Source of the DNA: Corbicula japonica
Lineage: Eukaryota; Mollusca; Bivalvia; Venerida; Cyrenidae
DNA length: 64,000 nt
Direction: 5' to 3'
Assembly (NCBI GenBank): GCA_038501625.1
Contig: JAZAYU010000253.1
Span: 496,001 to 560,000 of the forward strand
The notes beneath the pieces are model-generated. The model saw only the letters and a program-made list of their open reading frames with translations. It was not told the origin of the DNA and ran no database searches. Below are positions 10,390 to 21,944 of the stretch, in pieces. How positions within the stretch are numbered: position 1 is the stretch's first letter; every line of letters starts with the position of its first letter. Made by a program: the position numbers and the translations under genes.

Positions 10390-12730
10390 AAACTTTAAGC
10401 CACATCATCAATTAAAGTTTTGACACACATTATCCACTAAAATGACAATTAGCACACGGGGAAGCGAGGTCAGCAGGCGATATCAAAGTTACTATAAAAC
10501 AATTGATTTCTTTATGAAGAATAAATTAAAAAACGTGCGCATTAACTATTCTGCAGATCAATGTCTCGGCAAATATACGTTTGTTGTTACTGTTACAGCG
10601 ACCGTTGGACATGCCGATGGTTACTGTAGGCAATTCTTCACCTTTTTAAAGTAAACTTTGTTGAGACAGATGAAAAGGAAACTTTGAAAGCCACCGAGCA
10701 TTACAAATATGAAACTACTGTTAGAATCTAGCTGAAGTCGTTACGACGTTTTAAACTTTGTTTCGGAAAATAATGATGCCATCAAGTATAGTGATACCAT
10801 GTTATCTATATTGATAGGGGATACTTTTTTAACGCCCTTTAGTTAAACATAGTAACATTAAAAATGAAACTTTGCTCATAATATTAATATATGTATTGGG
10901 AGAAAGTTCATTTTCGTCTCAAAACTAACAGGACCAGTCAATGTGTAATAAATTTTAGATAGAAAACCAAAACAAGAAAACGATCACCTCACCTCTGAAG
11001 GAAATAAAACAAAACAACAAATTATACTTGGCAACGAATTTGCTCATAGAGATTCAACACAAACATCATGTTTAACAATAACAGGTAAGTGAAAGATGTA
11101 TCAAGGTCAATTTCAGCACAGCTATAAGCACAAGCATTACTACTATTCAACCAATGATTATATATTGCAGTGCCATGACAAAGCAATTTAGAATGAAAGT
11201 GAACATAGCCAAAGCAAACGGATAGTATAATTGCAATCACAGCAGTTCCAAGATTTACCCGATCTATTTAGGAAAGACAGTAGGTAAGGCGTTAATAGAA
11301 GTATCCACTAGGACAAGCTGCACAACACAATTTCTTAGCTCAATAACACGTGCGACAACCTCAAGATATGCTTTTCAATTACACGCTTGTCGTTTTAATT
11401 TCTTTAATGCATGTCTTTCATAAGGAAGAATTATAAATAAACTTAACAAATGTTCATACTACACCAATCATTTTTTTTTAATTTCCCCGCATAGAATTGG
11501 AATACAGTTTTCACATTTGAAACATAATAAGATGCACCATTTTTTACTTCTTTTTCAGAAATTTCCATTGAAATCCTCCCGTTCGTTCTTAAACCAAAAA
11601 CATTTAATCGAGGTGAGGACAAAACCAAAAGTCACAAAATTGACAGTAGCTTTTGTATAGAGGATATACTGAAACCGCCAAAAACTGCTGAAAAATCTTC
11701 TGTGTAATAGCTAAACAATCGCATTATTACAGAATTGCATAGAATTGTTCAAAATTACTCAAAATCCATATTTAAACAATGAGACATGAATATTTGTTTA
11801 CAGAGAATATACCCACTTCCTACAATTTTGTGACTTTTGGTTTTACCCCTACCTTGATTAAATGTCAATGGTGTCTAAACGCGTGAAGAGAATTTAATAG
11901 TTTTTTCATAAAAAGAAGTGAAAATGATGTATCCTATTTTATTTCTAGTTTGCAGTGTATATCCCGAATCCTTGCTTGGAAATTAAAAAAATATGATCGG
12001 TGTAGTTAGAACATTGGTTGTGTATAATATAGCAATTAATCCATGCAGAAATTAATCACAATGTACAGATACACTGTAAGTGGCTTTTGTAGGGTCATCT
12101 GAATTTACATGTGGCTTTATTGATATATACGCAAATTTGTTCTATGCTAAGAGATTATGTTGTCAACCAGCCTCAGATTCAAAGACGGCTTGCCTTTGAA
12201 CATGTGAGCTCCATTTCCAGCCGGGGCTGCCATCCACAATTCTTTATCTGATAAACAAATGTGTTATAAATCTGTTTTCATATCTACATCTTGGACTGTT
12301 TATTTTGCTTTTATAAACTAATTTGCATGTTGCTGAAGCACATGTTCTTTATCAGTTTATGACTAGACCCTCCCCTGATTTTTGCCAATGAAAGAAATAT
12401 CATATACTGTTCCACGGCGTAACCACACACTAGTATGTTTGCCACTGTTGTCCTCCTAGTATCTAACTATAACTGTCGGATATTATTTTACTACTGTTAT
12501 TGGTGTTTTAATTTGCTTTGCTTTTCTTGTCGTATGAGTAGGAAGGTCTGTCATAGTGCATATGGCTTCTGTTTGATGATGACCGTCATTAAGTGATATT
12601 AAAATTGGCAAATGTGATATTCAACGCCAGTTATGTCCCATCATATTAAACGTTTTTTGTAAAACGTCTTCTTAATAAAATTCGTATGTTCATTTTTCAA
12701 CAAACGTATTTTATTTAGAAGCCTTTACCT
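10390..12730. other. Intronic/intergenic DNA, no supported gene
   Basis: Only short ORFs without matching splice context. A minus-strand open stretch at 11022-11240 has two hydrophobic runs and several Cys but starts at GTG. I do not recognise it. 'tttgaaagccaccgagc...aatatgaaa' at about 10685 is a short motif also seen at 29095 and 46920. Confidence 0.4.
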
Positions 12731-12866
12731 AAGGTTATAAAACTGAGCATGGAAACCTGTTTTAAATCTCAAGCATCTGATTGGCTGATATGGCGACTGG
12801 TCGCCATTTCAGCCAATCAGATACTTGAGATTTGAGACTGGTTTCAATGCTTAGTTTTATAACCTT
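12731..12866. mobile_element. Palindromic MITE (family P), full copy
   Basis: 136-bp near-perfect palindrome. Arms start aaggttataaaactgagca and end ...ttttataacctt. The centre is tggcgactggtcgcca, and each arm contains CTGATTGGCTGA / TCAGCCAATCAGA. Same family as 33487, 34101, 35192, 44575, 48833, 49335, 52152 and 60244. No coding capacity. It would fold into a single long hairpin. Confidence 0.85.
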
Positions 12867-12989
12867 CAGACCTTTTCAACAAAAAATGTATAGATAATCC
12901 CAGTCATGCACATACGACAGCGTCGCCTAGCCAACCATGCAAGAGACAGACACAATACATACCATACAAGCTACTAGTCTATGACGAGA

Positions 12990-13362
12990 TATGTACAGAC
13001 AGATACGATTGATGAAACGCATATTCAACCTAATAGATTGTAACATACATAAATATACACGGTCATAAATATACACGGTCATAAACATACGCACACACGT
13101 ACTATCACCTATGCATAACCCCTTTAAACACACTCACAAACAAATAAGGGCTTGTGTTTACTTGACATCACTCAACTGTAAGGTAAAACCAACAACACGT
13201 ACATACGCGTATTCCTATGCATGCGTGAACACTAATTGGAGTACTTTTGCTCAAACATGTGTGCAAAAGCACCCTCATCCGATTCTACACATCACGTACA
13301 ATTTATCTCAAACGCATGAACGTACATGTGCACATTTACACACAAAAAAAACAAACATGAAC
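12990..13362 (+). repeat. Dispersed about 370-bp repeat, copy 2 (interrupted)
   Basis: Aligns to 4246-4612. After 'aaacaaacatgaa' (about 13362) the alignment stops at the start of the 145-bp array element and resumes at about 15085 with 'tcacacacgtttacatatgt'. Contains a local duplication of 'aaatatacacggtcataaa' (13050-13085). Confidence 0.75.
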
Positions 13363-13385
13363 TAGATGTTTTTTGTGAAAAACGC

Positions 13386-15075
13386 ATGTCTCCCCCCTGC
13401 GTCGTCCCCCCCCCCCTGCGCCCAGACCCCTGTGACCTTGACCTTTGACCTACTGATCCCATAATCAATAGGGTTCTTCTACTCAATAAGGGCTATCACC
13501 CTATGAAGTTTGAAGGCTCTTGGTCAAGCGGTACTCCAGTAATTGACCGGATACGGTTTTTACTCTTCGGGGCCCCTGTGACCTTGACCTTTGACCTACT
13601 GACCCCAAAATCAATAGGAGTCCTCTACTCAATAAGGACATCCATCGTATGAAGTTTGCATGGTCTGGGTAAAATAGAACTTTTATTATTGAGTGGAAAC
13701 GGTTTTCACTCTTCAGGCCCCTGTGACCTTGACCTTTGACCTTCTGACCCCAAAATCAATAGGGTTCTTCTAATCGAAAAGGGCTATCGCCCTATGAATT
13801 TTGAAGGCTTCGGGTCAAACGGTACTCCAGTTATTGAGCGGAAACGGTTTTCACTATTCAGGCCCCTGTGACCTTGACCTTTGACCTACTGACCCCAAAA
13901 ACAATAGGGTTCTTCTACTCTATAATGGCTATCAACCTATGAAGTTTGAAGTCCCTGGGTTAAAGGGTACTCAAGTTATGGAGCAGAAACGGTTTTCACT
14001 CTTCGGGCCCCTGTGACCTTGACCTTTGACCTACTGACATCAAAATCAATAGGGTTCTTCTACTCAATAAGGGCTGTCATCCTATGAAGTTTGAAGGCTC
14101 TGGGTCAAAGGGTACTCGAATTATTGAGCGGAAACGGTTTTCACTCTTCGGGCCCCTGTGACCTTGACCTTTGACCTACTGACCCCAAAATCAGTAGGGT
14201 TCTTCTACTCAATAAGGGCTATTACCCTATGAAGTTTGAAGGCTCTGGGTCAAAGGGTGTTCAAATTATTTAGCGGAAACAGTTTTCACTCTTTGGGTCA
14301 CTGAGACCTTGACCTTTGACCTACTGACCCCAAAATCAATAGGGTTCTTCTACTCAATAAGGGCTGTCATCCTATGAAGTTTGAAGGCTCTGGGTCAAAA
14401 GGTACTTGAGTTATTGAGCGGAAACGGTTTTCACTCTTCGGGTCACTGTGACCTTGACCTTTGACCTACTGACCCCAAAATCAATAAGGTTCTTCTACTC
14501 CATAAGGGCTATCATCCTATGAAGTTTGGAGGCTCTGGGTCAAAGGGTACTCGAGTTATTGAGCGGAAACAGTTTTCACTCTTTGGGTCACTGTGACCTT
14601 GACCTTTGACCTACTGACCCCAAAATCAATAGAATTCTTCTACTCAATAAGGGCTATCACCCTATGAAGTTTGAAGTCTCTGGGTCAAAGGGTACTCGAG
14701 TTATTGAGCGGAAACAGTTTTCACTCTTCGGGTCACTGTGACCTTGACCTTTGACCTACTGACCCCAAAATCAATAGGGTTCTTCTACTCAATAAGGGCT
14801 ATCACCCAATGAAGTTTGGAGGCTCTGGGTCAAAGGGTACTCGAGTTATTGAGCGGAAACGGTTTTCACTCTTTGGGTCACTGTGACCCTGACCTTTGAC
14901 CTACTGACCCCAAAATCAATAGGGTTCTTCTACTCAATAAGGGCTATCACCCTATGAAGTTTGAAGTCTCTGGGTCAAAGGGTACTCGAGTTATTGAGCG
15001 GAAACGAAGTGTGACAGACGGACGGACAGACGGACAGGGCAAAAACAATATGTCTCCCCCAGAGGGGGGGAGACA
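13386..15075 (+). mobile_element. 145-bp tandem-array element with terminal hairpin
   Basis: About 11 units of 145 bp. 'acctttgacc' occurs at 13441, 13587, 13732, 13877 and 14022 and continues to about 14892. Each unit includes 'tgaccttgacctttgacc', 'caatagggttcttctac', 'tatgaagtttgaagg' and 'gagcggaaacggttttcac'. The left terminus contains atgtctcccccc (13386) and an 11-bp C run. The right side has a GACGGACGGACAGACGG linker and a stem-loop tgtctccccc...gggggagaca (15051-15074), the inverse of the left end. It is inserted in the dispersed repeat copy at 12990-13362/15085. Homogeneous units imply recent amplification. Confidence 0.85.
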
Positions 15076-15089
15076 TAATAACCAATCAC

Positions 15090-15820
15090 ACACGTTTACA
15101 TATGTACTTAGCTATTTAGTATACAAACACACGCACAAAGCACATGCACGCGTAAATTAGCATATGCTGTCACACGTAATCCAGACATTTTGTCGCACCC
15201 ACAGATACGAATCGCCTAGAACACCTGCCCACATACAGTTCATACAGTTGAGCAGAGAACTGTTTAACATGCATTTAACGGAAAATTATCATTATGTTAA
15301 TGAGCCACACAATTAACTAAAAGTTATGAGAAAATCGCAGGTAATTGTATTTAGTTCCAAATATAGTAAACTAAATCACAGCAATGCGTTATATCATTTA
15401 CAAATGACATTTTTAAATATACGTGTAAGTATCGAAGACTTTGAAGAAGATAAAATGCACTTTAGAATTAGGCAGATTCAACTTAGGATGAAGAACAGTG
15501 CAGTTGGGTCATTTGGGTGACGTATCTTAGTTCACACAACCAACTCTATGAAAACGCTGACGATGACGAAGATTATTATTAAGATTTAGATTGACGATTT
15601 TTGTTTGTCATATTCTGTCTAAAAACAGTCACTAAGCAGGACCCCAGTTGCGCATCAAGGCAGTACTTATTTCAGACACGAGAGGCAAAATTCTTAGACC
15701 AGAAAAGGTTTCTTATAAACCATTAATTAAAAGTGCAATTTTAAACTTATTATAAGCTTATCCTTTTAATTTATATATGTGAACTTCAAAAAGGCATAAA
15801 AATAAACAGAAATATACTTA
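15090..15820. other. Intronic DNA, flank of interrupted repeat
   Basis: 15085-15230 continues the dispersed repeat interrupted by the 145-bp array element. The rest is AT-rich. A 64-codon plus-strand open stretch at 15326-15520 has no splice signals or recognisable domain. Confidence 0.4.
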
Positions 15821-15821
15821 C

Positions 15822-15888
15822 TCTCCTCATAGTCGAAAGCTTTCTTTTGATAAATATTCAAGTCTGTTATGATTGTAAGACCAGCTTC
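15822..15888 (-). CDS. TEP/A2M-like exon, EAGL motif
   Basis: Minus-strand exon of 67 bp: acceptor gttttcag before 15888, donor GAGA|GTAAGTAT after 15822. It encodes EAGLTIITDLNIYQKKAFDY followed by EE and one base (exits phase 1). An [ED]-x-G-L-x-x-x-T-[DN] stretch between the VDKS-type motif and the bait region is typical of complement C3/C5, CD109 and insect TEPs. Entry phase 0 matches the upstream exon at 18258. The phase-1 exit matches both cassette exons (their first two bases complete a Ser codon), which is the main argument that the cassettes belong to this gene. Confidence 0.75.
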
Positions 15889-16021
15889 CTGAAAACATAG
15901 CAAACCAACTTTTAAGGTTTAAGCAATTCATTGCTTTCTGCAGTCAGTTGTTATCTTTTTATCAGTGTTGTTATCAATTCGGTCTTTTGAAGGCCATTGA
16001 AAACTATACATTGTATTCATA

Positions 16022-16137
16022 TTTGTGTAAATATTGAGTTGCGCTCAATCCGGGCTAGGAGGCATGGACATTTACACGCATTTCCATTATTGCTCATGAA
16101 CTGATGATGATGATGCTCAATCAAACCGTGCCTGATA
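16022..16137. repeat. Dispersed repeat family H, copy 1
   Basis: 'tgtaaatattgagttgcgctca' ... 'gcatttccattattgctcatgaac' ... 'ctcaatcaaaccgtgcctg'. Related copies are at 17107-17410, 46895-47060 (reverse orientation) and, in fragments, near 51605-51660 and 58480-58530. Confidence 0.6.
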
Positions 16138-16438
16138 TATTTTTATGTGTCGGTGGCTTTAGAAAATTATTTTCTTAAACTCCTGTTCGGTAAAACGTAA
16201 CCAACAACGAGATATAGAACTATATGCACATTTTAGTGTACTTCCTTTGAAGGTTTTATTAAACCAATGGCGACTATATGCCCCCCCACAATGTTTAGGG
16301 GAGCATAAAAACGAGGACAGTCAAACTGACAGAAGAACTGAAATATGTTTGTAGTAGATATGAACGGTCACACTGATTATAACCAGCATGAACAGACATT
16401 CCGTCACATTTTACCAATCTTGAAAATATGTTACACCC

Positions 16439-16660
16439 TAGAACCTGGTTTAAACCCCCAGTGGCAAATTGTTTAGCCACTGACCGTTCTCAGGCGGTAA
16501 CCCCCCGGGTTCTCACTTTCTTTAATTGTTTGTGGCGTCCATATTGAAACTGATTATTGTAATGCCATGCTCTCTTTTCCTCTCTACTTTCTGGCTGTGA
16601 GGGGAGGCTGTGTCTGCTGAATGTGGCCATTCCTGATATGCATACTTTCACATTTTTACA
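16439..16660 (+). mobile_element. SINE-like element, family S
   Basis: Full-length copy: tagaacctggtttaaac, tagccactgaccgttctc, tttgtggcgtc, gaggggaggctgtgt and ttcctgatatgcat, in the same order as 5360-5582. Lies in the TEP intron, antisense to the gene. Confidence 0.7.
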
Positions 16661-17106
16661 GTAACCATACAATTTTTTGAGATTATTCAATATTTGATAT
16701 TGCACAGTAATATTGTATGATCAGTTAAGAACAACATATTGACGTTTCATCGACAAGCAATATCATTCATGAAAACATGTTGAAGTTTCAAATAGTGTTA
16801 TAATATCGTTCATGGGTATGTGAATGTTTACTCAAATTAAAATTTCAGTTCTGGACCTGCACCAGTCTCGGGAATAGGCGCAGCATGATTGGCACCATGA
16901 ACAGCCCAAATGACATACTTATAATATGTAAATGGTCATTAATTTGTGTCAGGATTATTGATGATTATTGATGAAATATGGAAGTGTAAAATAAACGCCG
17001 ATTGAGGATTATATTTTTAGGGAACCAACTTCCATCAACAGCCAAAATTATGTAACATTAATGAGCCTTGTTTCGATTTGGATGGATCAAAATTGTACTG
17101 TTTATT

Positions 17107-17410
17107 GGTGTAAATATTGAGTTGCGCTCATCCCGGGGCTAGGCGGCGTAGGTAGTAATATGCATTTCCATTACTGCCCATGAACAGGCTCAATCAAACC
17201 GAGCCTGCAATTTTTTTCATATTTGCCGTATTCGTCGGCTTTCAAAGTTCCCTTTTCATCTATTTCTAAAGATGAAAATGGAACATAAAAAAACATTGAA
17301 TACCATTACTGTGGAAATACTGCAGACCCCGTTTGATTGAGCCTGTGGGTAAAAATGAAAATGCATCTTACTGCCAAGATTGCTTAGGCCCTGGCTGAGA
17401 GCAACGAACC
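17107..17410. repeat. Family H repeat as inverted pair
   Basis: The forward copy (17107-17210, 'gagttgcgctcatcccgg', 'gcatttccattactgccca', 'ctcaatcaaaccgagcctgc') faces a diverged reverse copy (17325-17405, 'gtttgattgagcctgtggg', 'gaaaatgcatcttactgcc', 'ttaggccctggctgagagcaac'), separated by about 110 bp. The full unit is therefore an imperfect palindrome of about 300 bp, plausibly a foldback or MITE-type element. Confidence 0.55.
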
Positions 17411-17962
17411 ACCTAAACAATTGACAGAACAAATTCTGACCAATCCAAAAGATGTCGTACCAATCAATTTCAAAACTTATCAATGGAATTTTGAAAAATT
17501 AATTTCACGACTTTGACTTTTAACCCACATTTCCAGCGGTGTACCTCATCACAGCGTCTGTTGAAGATTGAATGTGTCTGGGTTCATTTGTGTTAGCATT
17601 CCTTCATTACTCAAAATGGAACCATTATGTTTAAAATAAGTTTGGTTCAACTACAAAAAGATTTAATTTGTAATCTATCACATAAAGGTAGATGGACTCG
17701 TTGCTCATGTTCAATGCAAATTTCTTATTATTTTGGCGTAAACTACATACCGGTAGTAAAATCTCTACATTTAGAAAAAAATCGAGGAATTCATGGTGCC
17801 TTCATTTAATGGCATTGTTTTTCAATATCCGTTGTCGGCAAGTGGCCGTAAAAAAGTCTCCCCGTACATATAGTCAGTACAGTTATCAGTAAAATAACCC
17901 GTTACCGATGTCATGCAGTGATTGTTACGTATATCAGGGCTATCCTATCAACCTTTTCGGGG

Positions 17963-18055
17963 TTGTCCCGGTCAGCTGAATTGGTTGCGTCGCAGGAATT
18001 GCAGGGCTAGGCGCTGTCGCCGTGACGGTGCGGGTTCGCTCCCAGCTAGAGGCAC
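17963..18055 (+). repeat. tRNA-like sequence (SINE head)
   Basis: Reads gtcagctgaattggttgcg (A-box-like) and later gtgcgggttcgctcccag (good B-box match GGTTCGNNNCC), about 40-50 nt apart, with a long variable region as in Leu/Ser-type tRNAs. The acceptor stem does not pair convincingly and there is no clear CCA-proximal end, so I read it as a tRNA-derived SINE head and not a functional tRNA gene. Located in a TEP intron just downstream (minus sense) of exon 18258-18446. Confidence 0.45.
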
Positions 18056-18257
18056 TATCATTTCAATAAAGCGATCGTCACACATTATTCTGACCAAATT
18101 TCATATGATTTTGACAATATTTAATTGTTGACATCAAAACTGGGTGAGCAACATGTTCATCTATCATAAATAAATAGTGAGAATAAATCTAAATCTTGAA
18201 ACGGCCATCATTTCTTAATAATTATGGAGATACCAACATGCTTTCTAATGTTTATAC

Positions 18258-18446
18258 CGTGAGAAGCTTTTTAGGATCCATGTATTCATATTCGTCCCAA
18301 CAAGCAATACACCTCTTCTTGCGCTTCTGTGGTACTGCTCGTTTCTCCACCATCATTGGCGCTCCTCGGAAGAACATTGGTGGATTTGGAAATGGGTTTT
18401 CCTGTGGCCTTGAGAACAATCTGTACTGTTCTATTGACTTTTGCAA
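18258..18446 (-). CDS. TEP/A2M-like exon with RKKR processing motif
   Basis: Minus-strand exon of 189 bp (63 codons, phase 0 to 0). Acceptor gattttacag before 18446, donor CTCACG|GTATAA after 18258. The sequence begins LQKSIEQYRLFSRPQENPF, continues NPPMFFRGAPMMVEKR and has QKRKKRCIACWDEYEYMDPK before the border. RKKR fits a furin consensus (R-X-K/R-R), and the following CIAC plus acidic WDEYEY is distinctive. In the A2M superfamily this region lies between the VDKS motif and the bait/AGL segment. In C3-type proteins the alpha/beta processing site is at about this place, but the exon is too short and lacks the Cys pattern of an anaphylatoxin domain, so a TEP/CD109-type protein is more likely. 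Confidence 0.72.
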
Positions 18447-18679
18447 CTGTAAAATCAAGCACATTTATACAGGAGTGTAACGATGTTATATCCCTGATCA
18501 TTGTCTTATTATATATTGCATGTCATGACCCAATCTCTAATAAGCACATAAACATGATCCACGTCACACGGAATATCTTTGATGATAATTTTGACCATTT
18601 TAGCTGCAGCCTTTTAGGAATGTATGAACAATAGATCACATAACAGGTACAGAAAACGAGCTAAAGTTTATTATGTGAC

Positions 18680-19815
18680 CAATTCCAAAGTAGCTTTCTT
18701 TTTTATGTTATAAAAAAATGCAGTGTAATTTTTATTCGCACTTGTAACCTAGCTGTTATAAAAAATATCGTTTTTTTATGGTAATGGTCCCTTGGACCAA
18801 GTTTAAAACTTATAATTATAACTTCCAGTGACTTTAGTCGAACATAAAAGTTTTAGCAAACCTATCTAAAGATTGTGGAAGAATCTGACTAAAATCTGCC
18901 AAACTTTTCTCGAATCATATCCGGACAAATTATTAGCGTCAAATTTTATATTTAAAAAGGGTCGTTACGCTGTCAAAAGACCATAGACTCTGACCAAATC
19001 TAAACCTTACTTTCATTTGTTGTTTTTTTGTCAATGTACAAAATTGAATTAACACTGCTCAATCATTCTTGACTTATCATCCGGACATGGTAACTCTCCG
19101 CAATTATAATTTGAAAAAGAACCATTACTGCGTAAAGTATTAGAGGTGTACCACCAAACTAGATCTTGACATTTCTTGTTATGCTTTACAAATATACAAA
19201 ATACCACAACAATCGGGCAACACGTCTGAGTTTATCATCTGGACAACAGCGTTTGGCTATTAAAAGTGGCAAACCGACTGTGGGTCTGTTCCAAACAGTG
19301 AATTCTGACAAAATGTTGAATTAACATCCGTTTTGTTACGTTACACAAAGGTAACAAACTTAAGTTTTTCTAACTTATCTTGACTAAATACTTAAAATAG
19401 GCACAGAAGGCTCATTTTATGTTTCAAAAAGGGTCATAATGCTTTCAAAGAATGGTAGATTCTGACCAAATTCGAGTTTGACCTTAATTTGTGACAACAA
19501 TTAAGTAAATTACATTTTAGAGTTTGCAAAACATTCATTATTAGTTATCATTGAAAATATGTATAAAAGGCTAGTTTTAAGTGAAAAGAGGACAGAAACT
19601 CTGTCAAAATATGGCGTATTTTGTCTAAATTCGAATCCGATATACTTTTGTTCAGGTTACACCATTGTACCAAATTTCATTCTAGTCTGTCAAGAAATTC
19701 AAATTTATTTTGATTATCATTCCTAGGCAACCAGAAGACCGACCGACGAAACAACGGACAAACAAGCGGACGCCTACATACCCTTCCCCCAGTCCGGCTT
19801 CATTTGTTGGGAAAC
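18680..19815. repeat. Old tandem-array element in TEP intron
   Basis: Several strongly diverged units of about 150 bp. Recurring words: 'aaaaagggtcgttacgctgtc / agggtcataatgctttc', 'gattctgaccaaattcgag', 'ttatcatccggacat' and 'tacaaaattgaattaac'. A CCGACCGACGAAACAACGGAC linker at 19735-19775 and a 'tacatacccttcccccag...ttgttggg' end follow. It is the same architecture as the younger array elements. It stops about 10 bp short of the splice donor at 19825. Confidence 0.5.
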
Positions 19816-19825
19816 AAAAACATAC

Positions 19826-19975
19826 CTTTGACATAGTAATGTCGTTGGCTTCAGCAAGGAAAGTGGTACTTTTGTCGACACCAGATATGCCAACAACTGC
19901 TGCTCCAGTAGTTTGAAAAACGATATTGACATTTTCTCCCGGCTTTACTTGCTCTGGCATCACTTGTAATGTTAC
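19826..19975 (-). CDS. TEP/A2M-like exon with GVDKS motif
   Basis: Minus-strand exon of 150 bp (50 codons, phase 0 to 0). Acceptor gaattatag before 19975, donor TCAAAG|GTATG after 19826. It encodes VTLQVMPEQVKPGENVNIVF, then VVGISGVDKSTTFLAEANDI and ends TMSK. The pattern L-x-V-x-P-x-x-x-x-P-G-x-x-V ... [AS]-x-x-G-[IL]-[SR]-[GA]-V-D-[KQ]-S is a signature of the alpha-2-macroglobulin bait-region domain (MG5/MG6 boundary) in A2M, CD109, complement C3-C5 and TEPs. This is the strongest single piece of evidence for the gene's identity. Confidence 0.85.
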
Positions 19976-20639
19976 CTATAATTCAGTTATAATATTCAAA
20001 TGTTCAGAATTAAATCTCTACAGTGCTAAATAATTTGTCTTGTTATTAGAAGTAATTGAACTGACCTTTGATCTCTGGTAAATATACCTTGATATGAATT
20101 TAAATGTCTTGGGTACTTCCCAAGTAAATTTTAGTTATATTCAACTGACCTTTGACAGAACAAAACAACACAATATCGTGCATAGTGTTAAAATGTCATT
20201 TGTATGCATGACAAATTTCATAAACATACTTGCAATACTTCTGTATTTATCACAGGGTCAATTTTTTAGTCTGAGTGACAGCCATTTAACCTTTGATCTC
20301 TGGTGAAAAATAAAAGGTTTTGCAAAATCCTTACATTTCCGTGTAAATATATGCCAGGTTTATCGAAAAAATCTTTACTCGTGACAACCAACGGACAACC
20401 ACGTCTTTGCGGAAGGACGGACGAGGAACATACCTATAGACCCATATGGTACACCAATAAGGTATTAACAAGTTGATTTAATAAGTGATCTTTAAACGGT
20501 TCCAATGAACAATAATTGAAGGTTGCTAAAATAGTGCCATTAATTATGGTTCTATTCATACTACAAAGATCTTTTAATGGCTAAAATTCTGCGAAAAAAT
20601 GATCAAGCCACATGTTGAAAACGAAGAAAATAGTGATCG

Positions 20640-20940
20640 GCTTATTCTCTTGTCTCTGTTGCTTCCAGTAAAGTGATATTGAACTTCAGCTGGTGGTAGC
20701 TGAGAAATGGCCCGGATACAAATTGTACTATAACATTCTGAAAAGCATGCTGACAAGACGAACAATTCCTTTTGTTAGTGATGACTCGAATGAAGTCACA
20801 TTTAATTAAGTGGTTTCTGAGAAATAGCCCGGATATTAATGGTTCTGTATCATACCACAGAAAAATTTCAAGGGCAATAACTCTGTAAAAAATCGCCAAA
20901 AACTGGAACAAGGTGATATAATGCACACCTCAGCACATTA
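20640..20940. repeat. Diverged fragments of 168-bp-type repeat
   Basis: 'ggtagctgagaaatggcccggataca', 'ggtttctgagaaatagcccggatatt' and 'tttcaagggcaataactctgt' are recognisable relatives of the 2697-4018 unit, about 140 bp apart. No terminus is preserved. In the intron between exons 21140 and 19975. Confidence 0.5.
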
Positions 20941-21139
20941 GTTTATCATCTAATAATCGTTTGCATCTCTGCCTGCTGGTCGTCGTGTATATGGCTACTA
21001 CTAATAATTTTCAATTTCTTCATAATTATTTTTTAATTAAAGAATCTCTTTTAATATGTTCAAATAGGCGTAAAAAAGTGGTTATTCAGCCATGTATTAA
21101 AAGTGGCTCAACATTTAAAACGATAATCTTGCCACTTAC

Positions 21140-21343
21140 ACTTTGCTCAGTAGACCACAAGTGGTCGACAGTTACACTTGACGTCAAAAGCTCCGTCGTA
21201 CTATTTCGATTTCCATCAACATAATTGACCAGCTTGTAGACAATGATCATGGATTGTGGCGCGTGCGCACGTGTCAGGGTGATACAGTGTTTGTCAATAC
21301 TGGTGTAAGGCGTCACTTTTTCCGGGTAGTAGTTGTTTACAAC
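21140..21343 (-). CDS. TEP/A2M-like exon, macroglobulin domain (MG5-like)
   Basis: Minus-strand exon of 204 bp (68 codons, phase 0 to 0). Acceptor gcttcag before 21343, donor CAAAGT|GTAAGT after 21140. Begins VVNNYYPEKVTPYTSIDKHC, has AHAPQSMIIVYKLVNYVDG in the middle and ends SVTVDHLWSTEQS. A P-x-x-x-[IV]-[IV]-V-Y-x-[LV] strand pattern followed by a short loop and a second beta-rich stretch is what MG5 shows just ahead of the VTLQV...VDKS segment. The junction STEQS|VTLQV reads continuously in frame into the next exon. One N-glycosylation sequon (NST) is present. Alone the domain call would be weak; the order makes it good. Confidence 0.78.
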
Positions 21344-21944
21344 CTGAAGCAGATAGAAATATGTAAATGTGTAAATAATCATTTTTTATGTTTTCAAGTA
21401 TGTTTTAATTTTCTTAGGGAAAAGGGGTATTTTCACCTTTCAAAAACAGTGAATAATCTTTGTCGAATTCTTTTAAAGACTATAACATCATTTCAAACTT
21501 CACATACTTGTTTATAAAACCCCCATAAAATAAAAAGAAACATTCAAACAGTGAAACATCGATTTTATTTCACTGATATTTGTACTCGAGGCTTTGCCAC
21601 TCATGAACAGTCAGTTCATATGAACATAACAGTTTCCGTTTTTCACTGTTAAAATGATATTAAATATTTCGATATTTCGCTGATATAAAGTTCTATCCTA
21701 TAAATCTATTTATTGATCAAGAAATGATTAGTGTATTTAATTATATAGATAGGAGAAATAAGAACGTATAAATTGTATCACACAACGCAATATAAACGTG
21801 TCAATTAACTATAAAAGTTGAACTTTCTAATTTCAAAAAAAATACTAAAAGCTTTTAACATTTTGTCCAAAAAACAACAAAATATCAACACAAAACAACA
21901 AAACACATATTAGGAATATATTCATAATAACTTTCTAACTATAC

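Noticed and set aside
18001..18480. Plus-strand frames opposite the TEP exon (18196-18480 and 18329-18634)
   Set aside because: Shadows of the minus-strand exon at 18258-18446, which has proper splice borders and family motifs.
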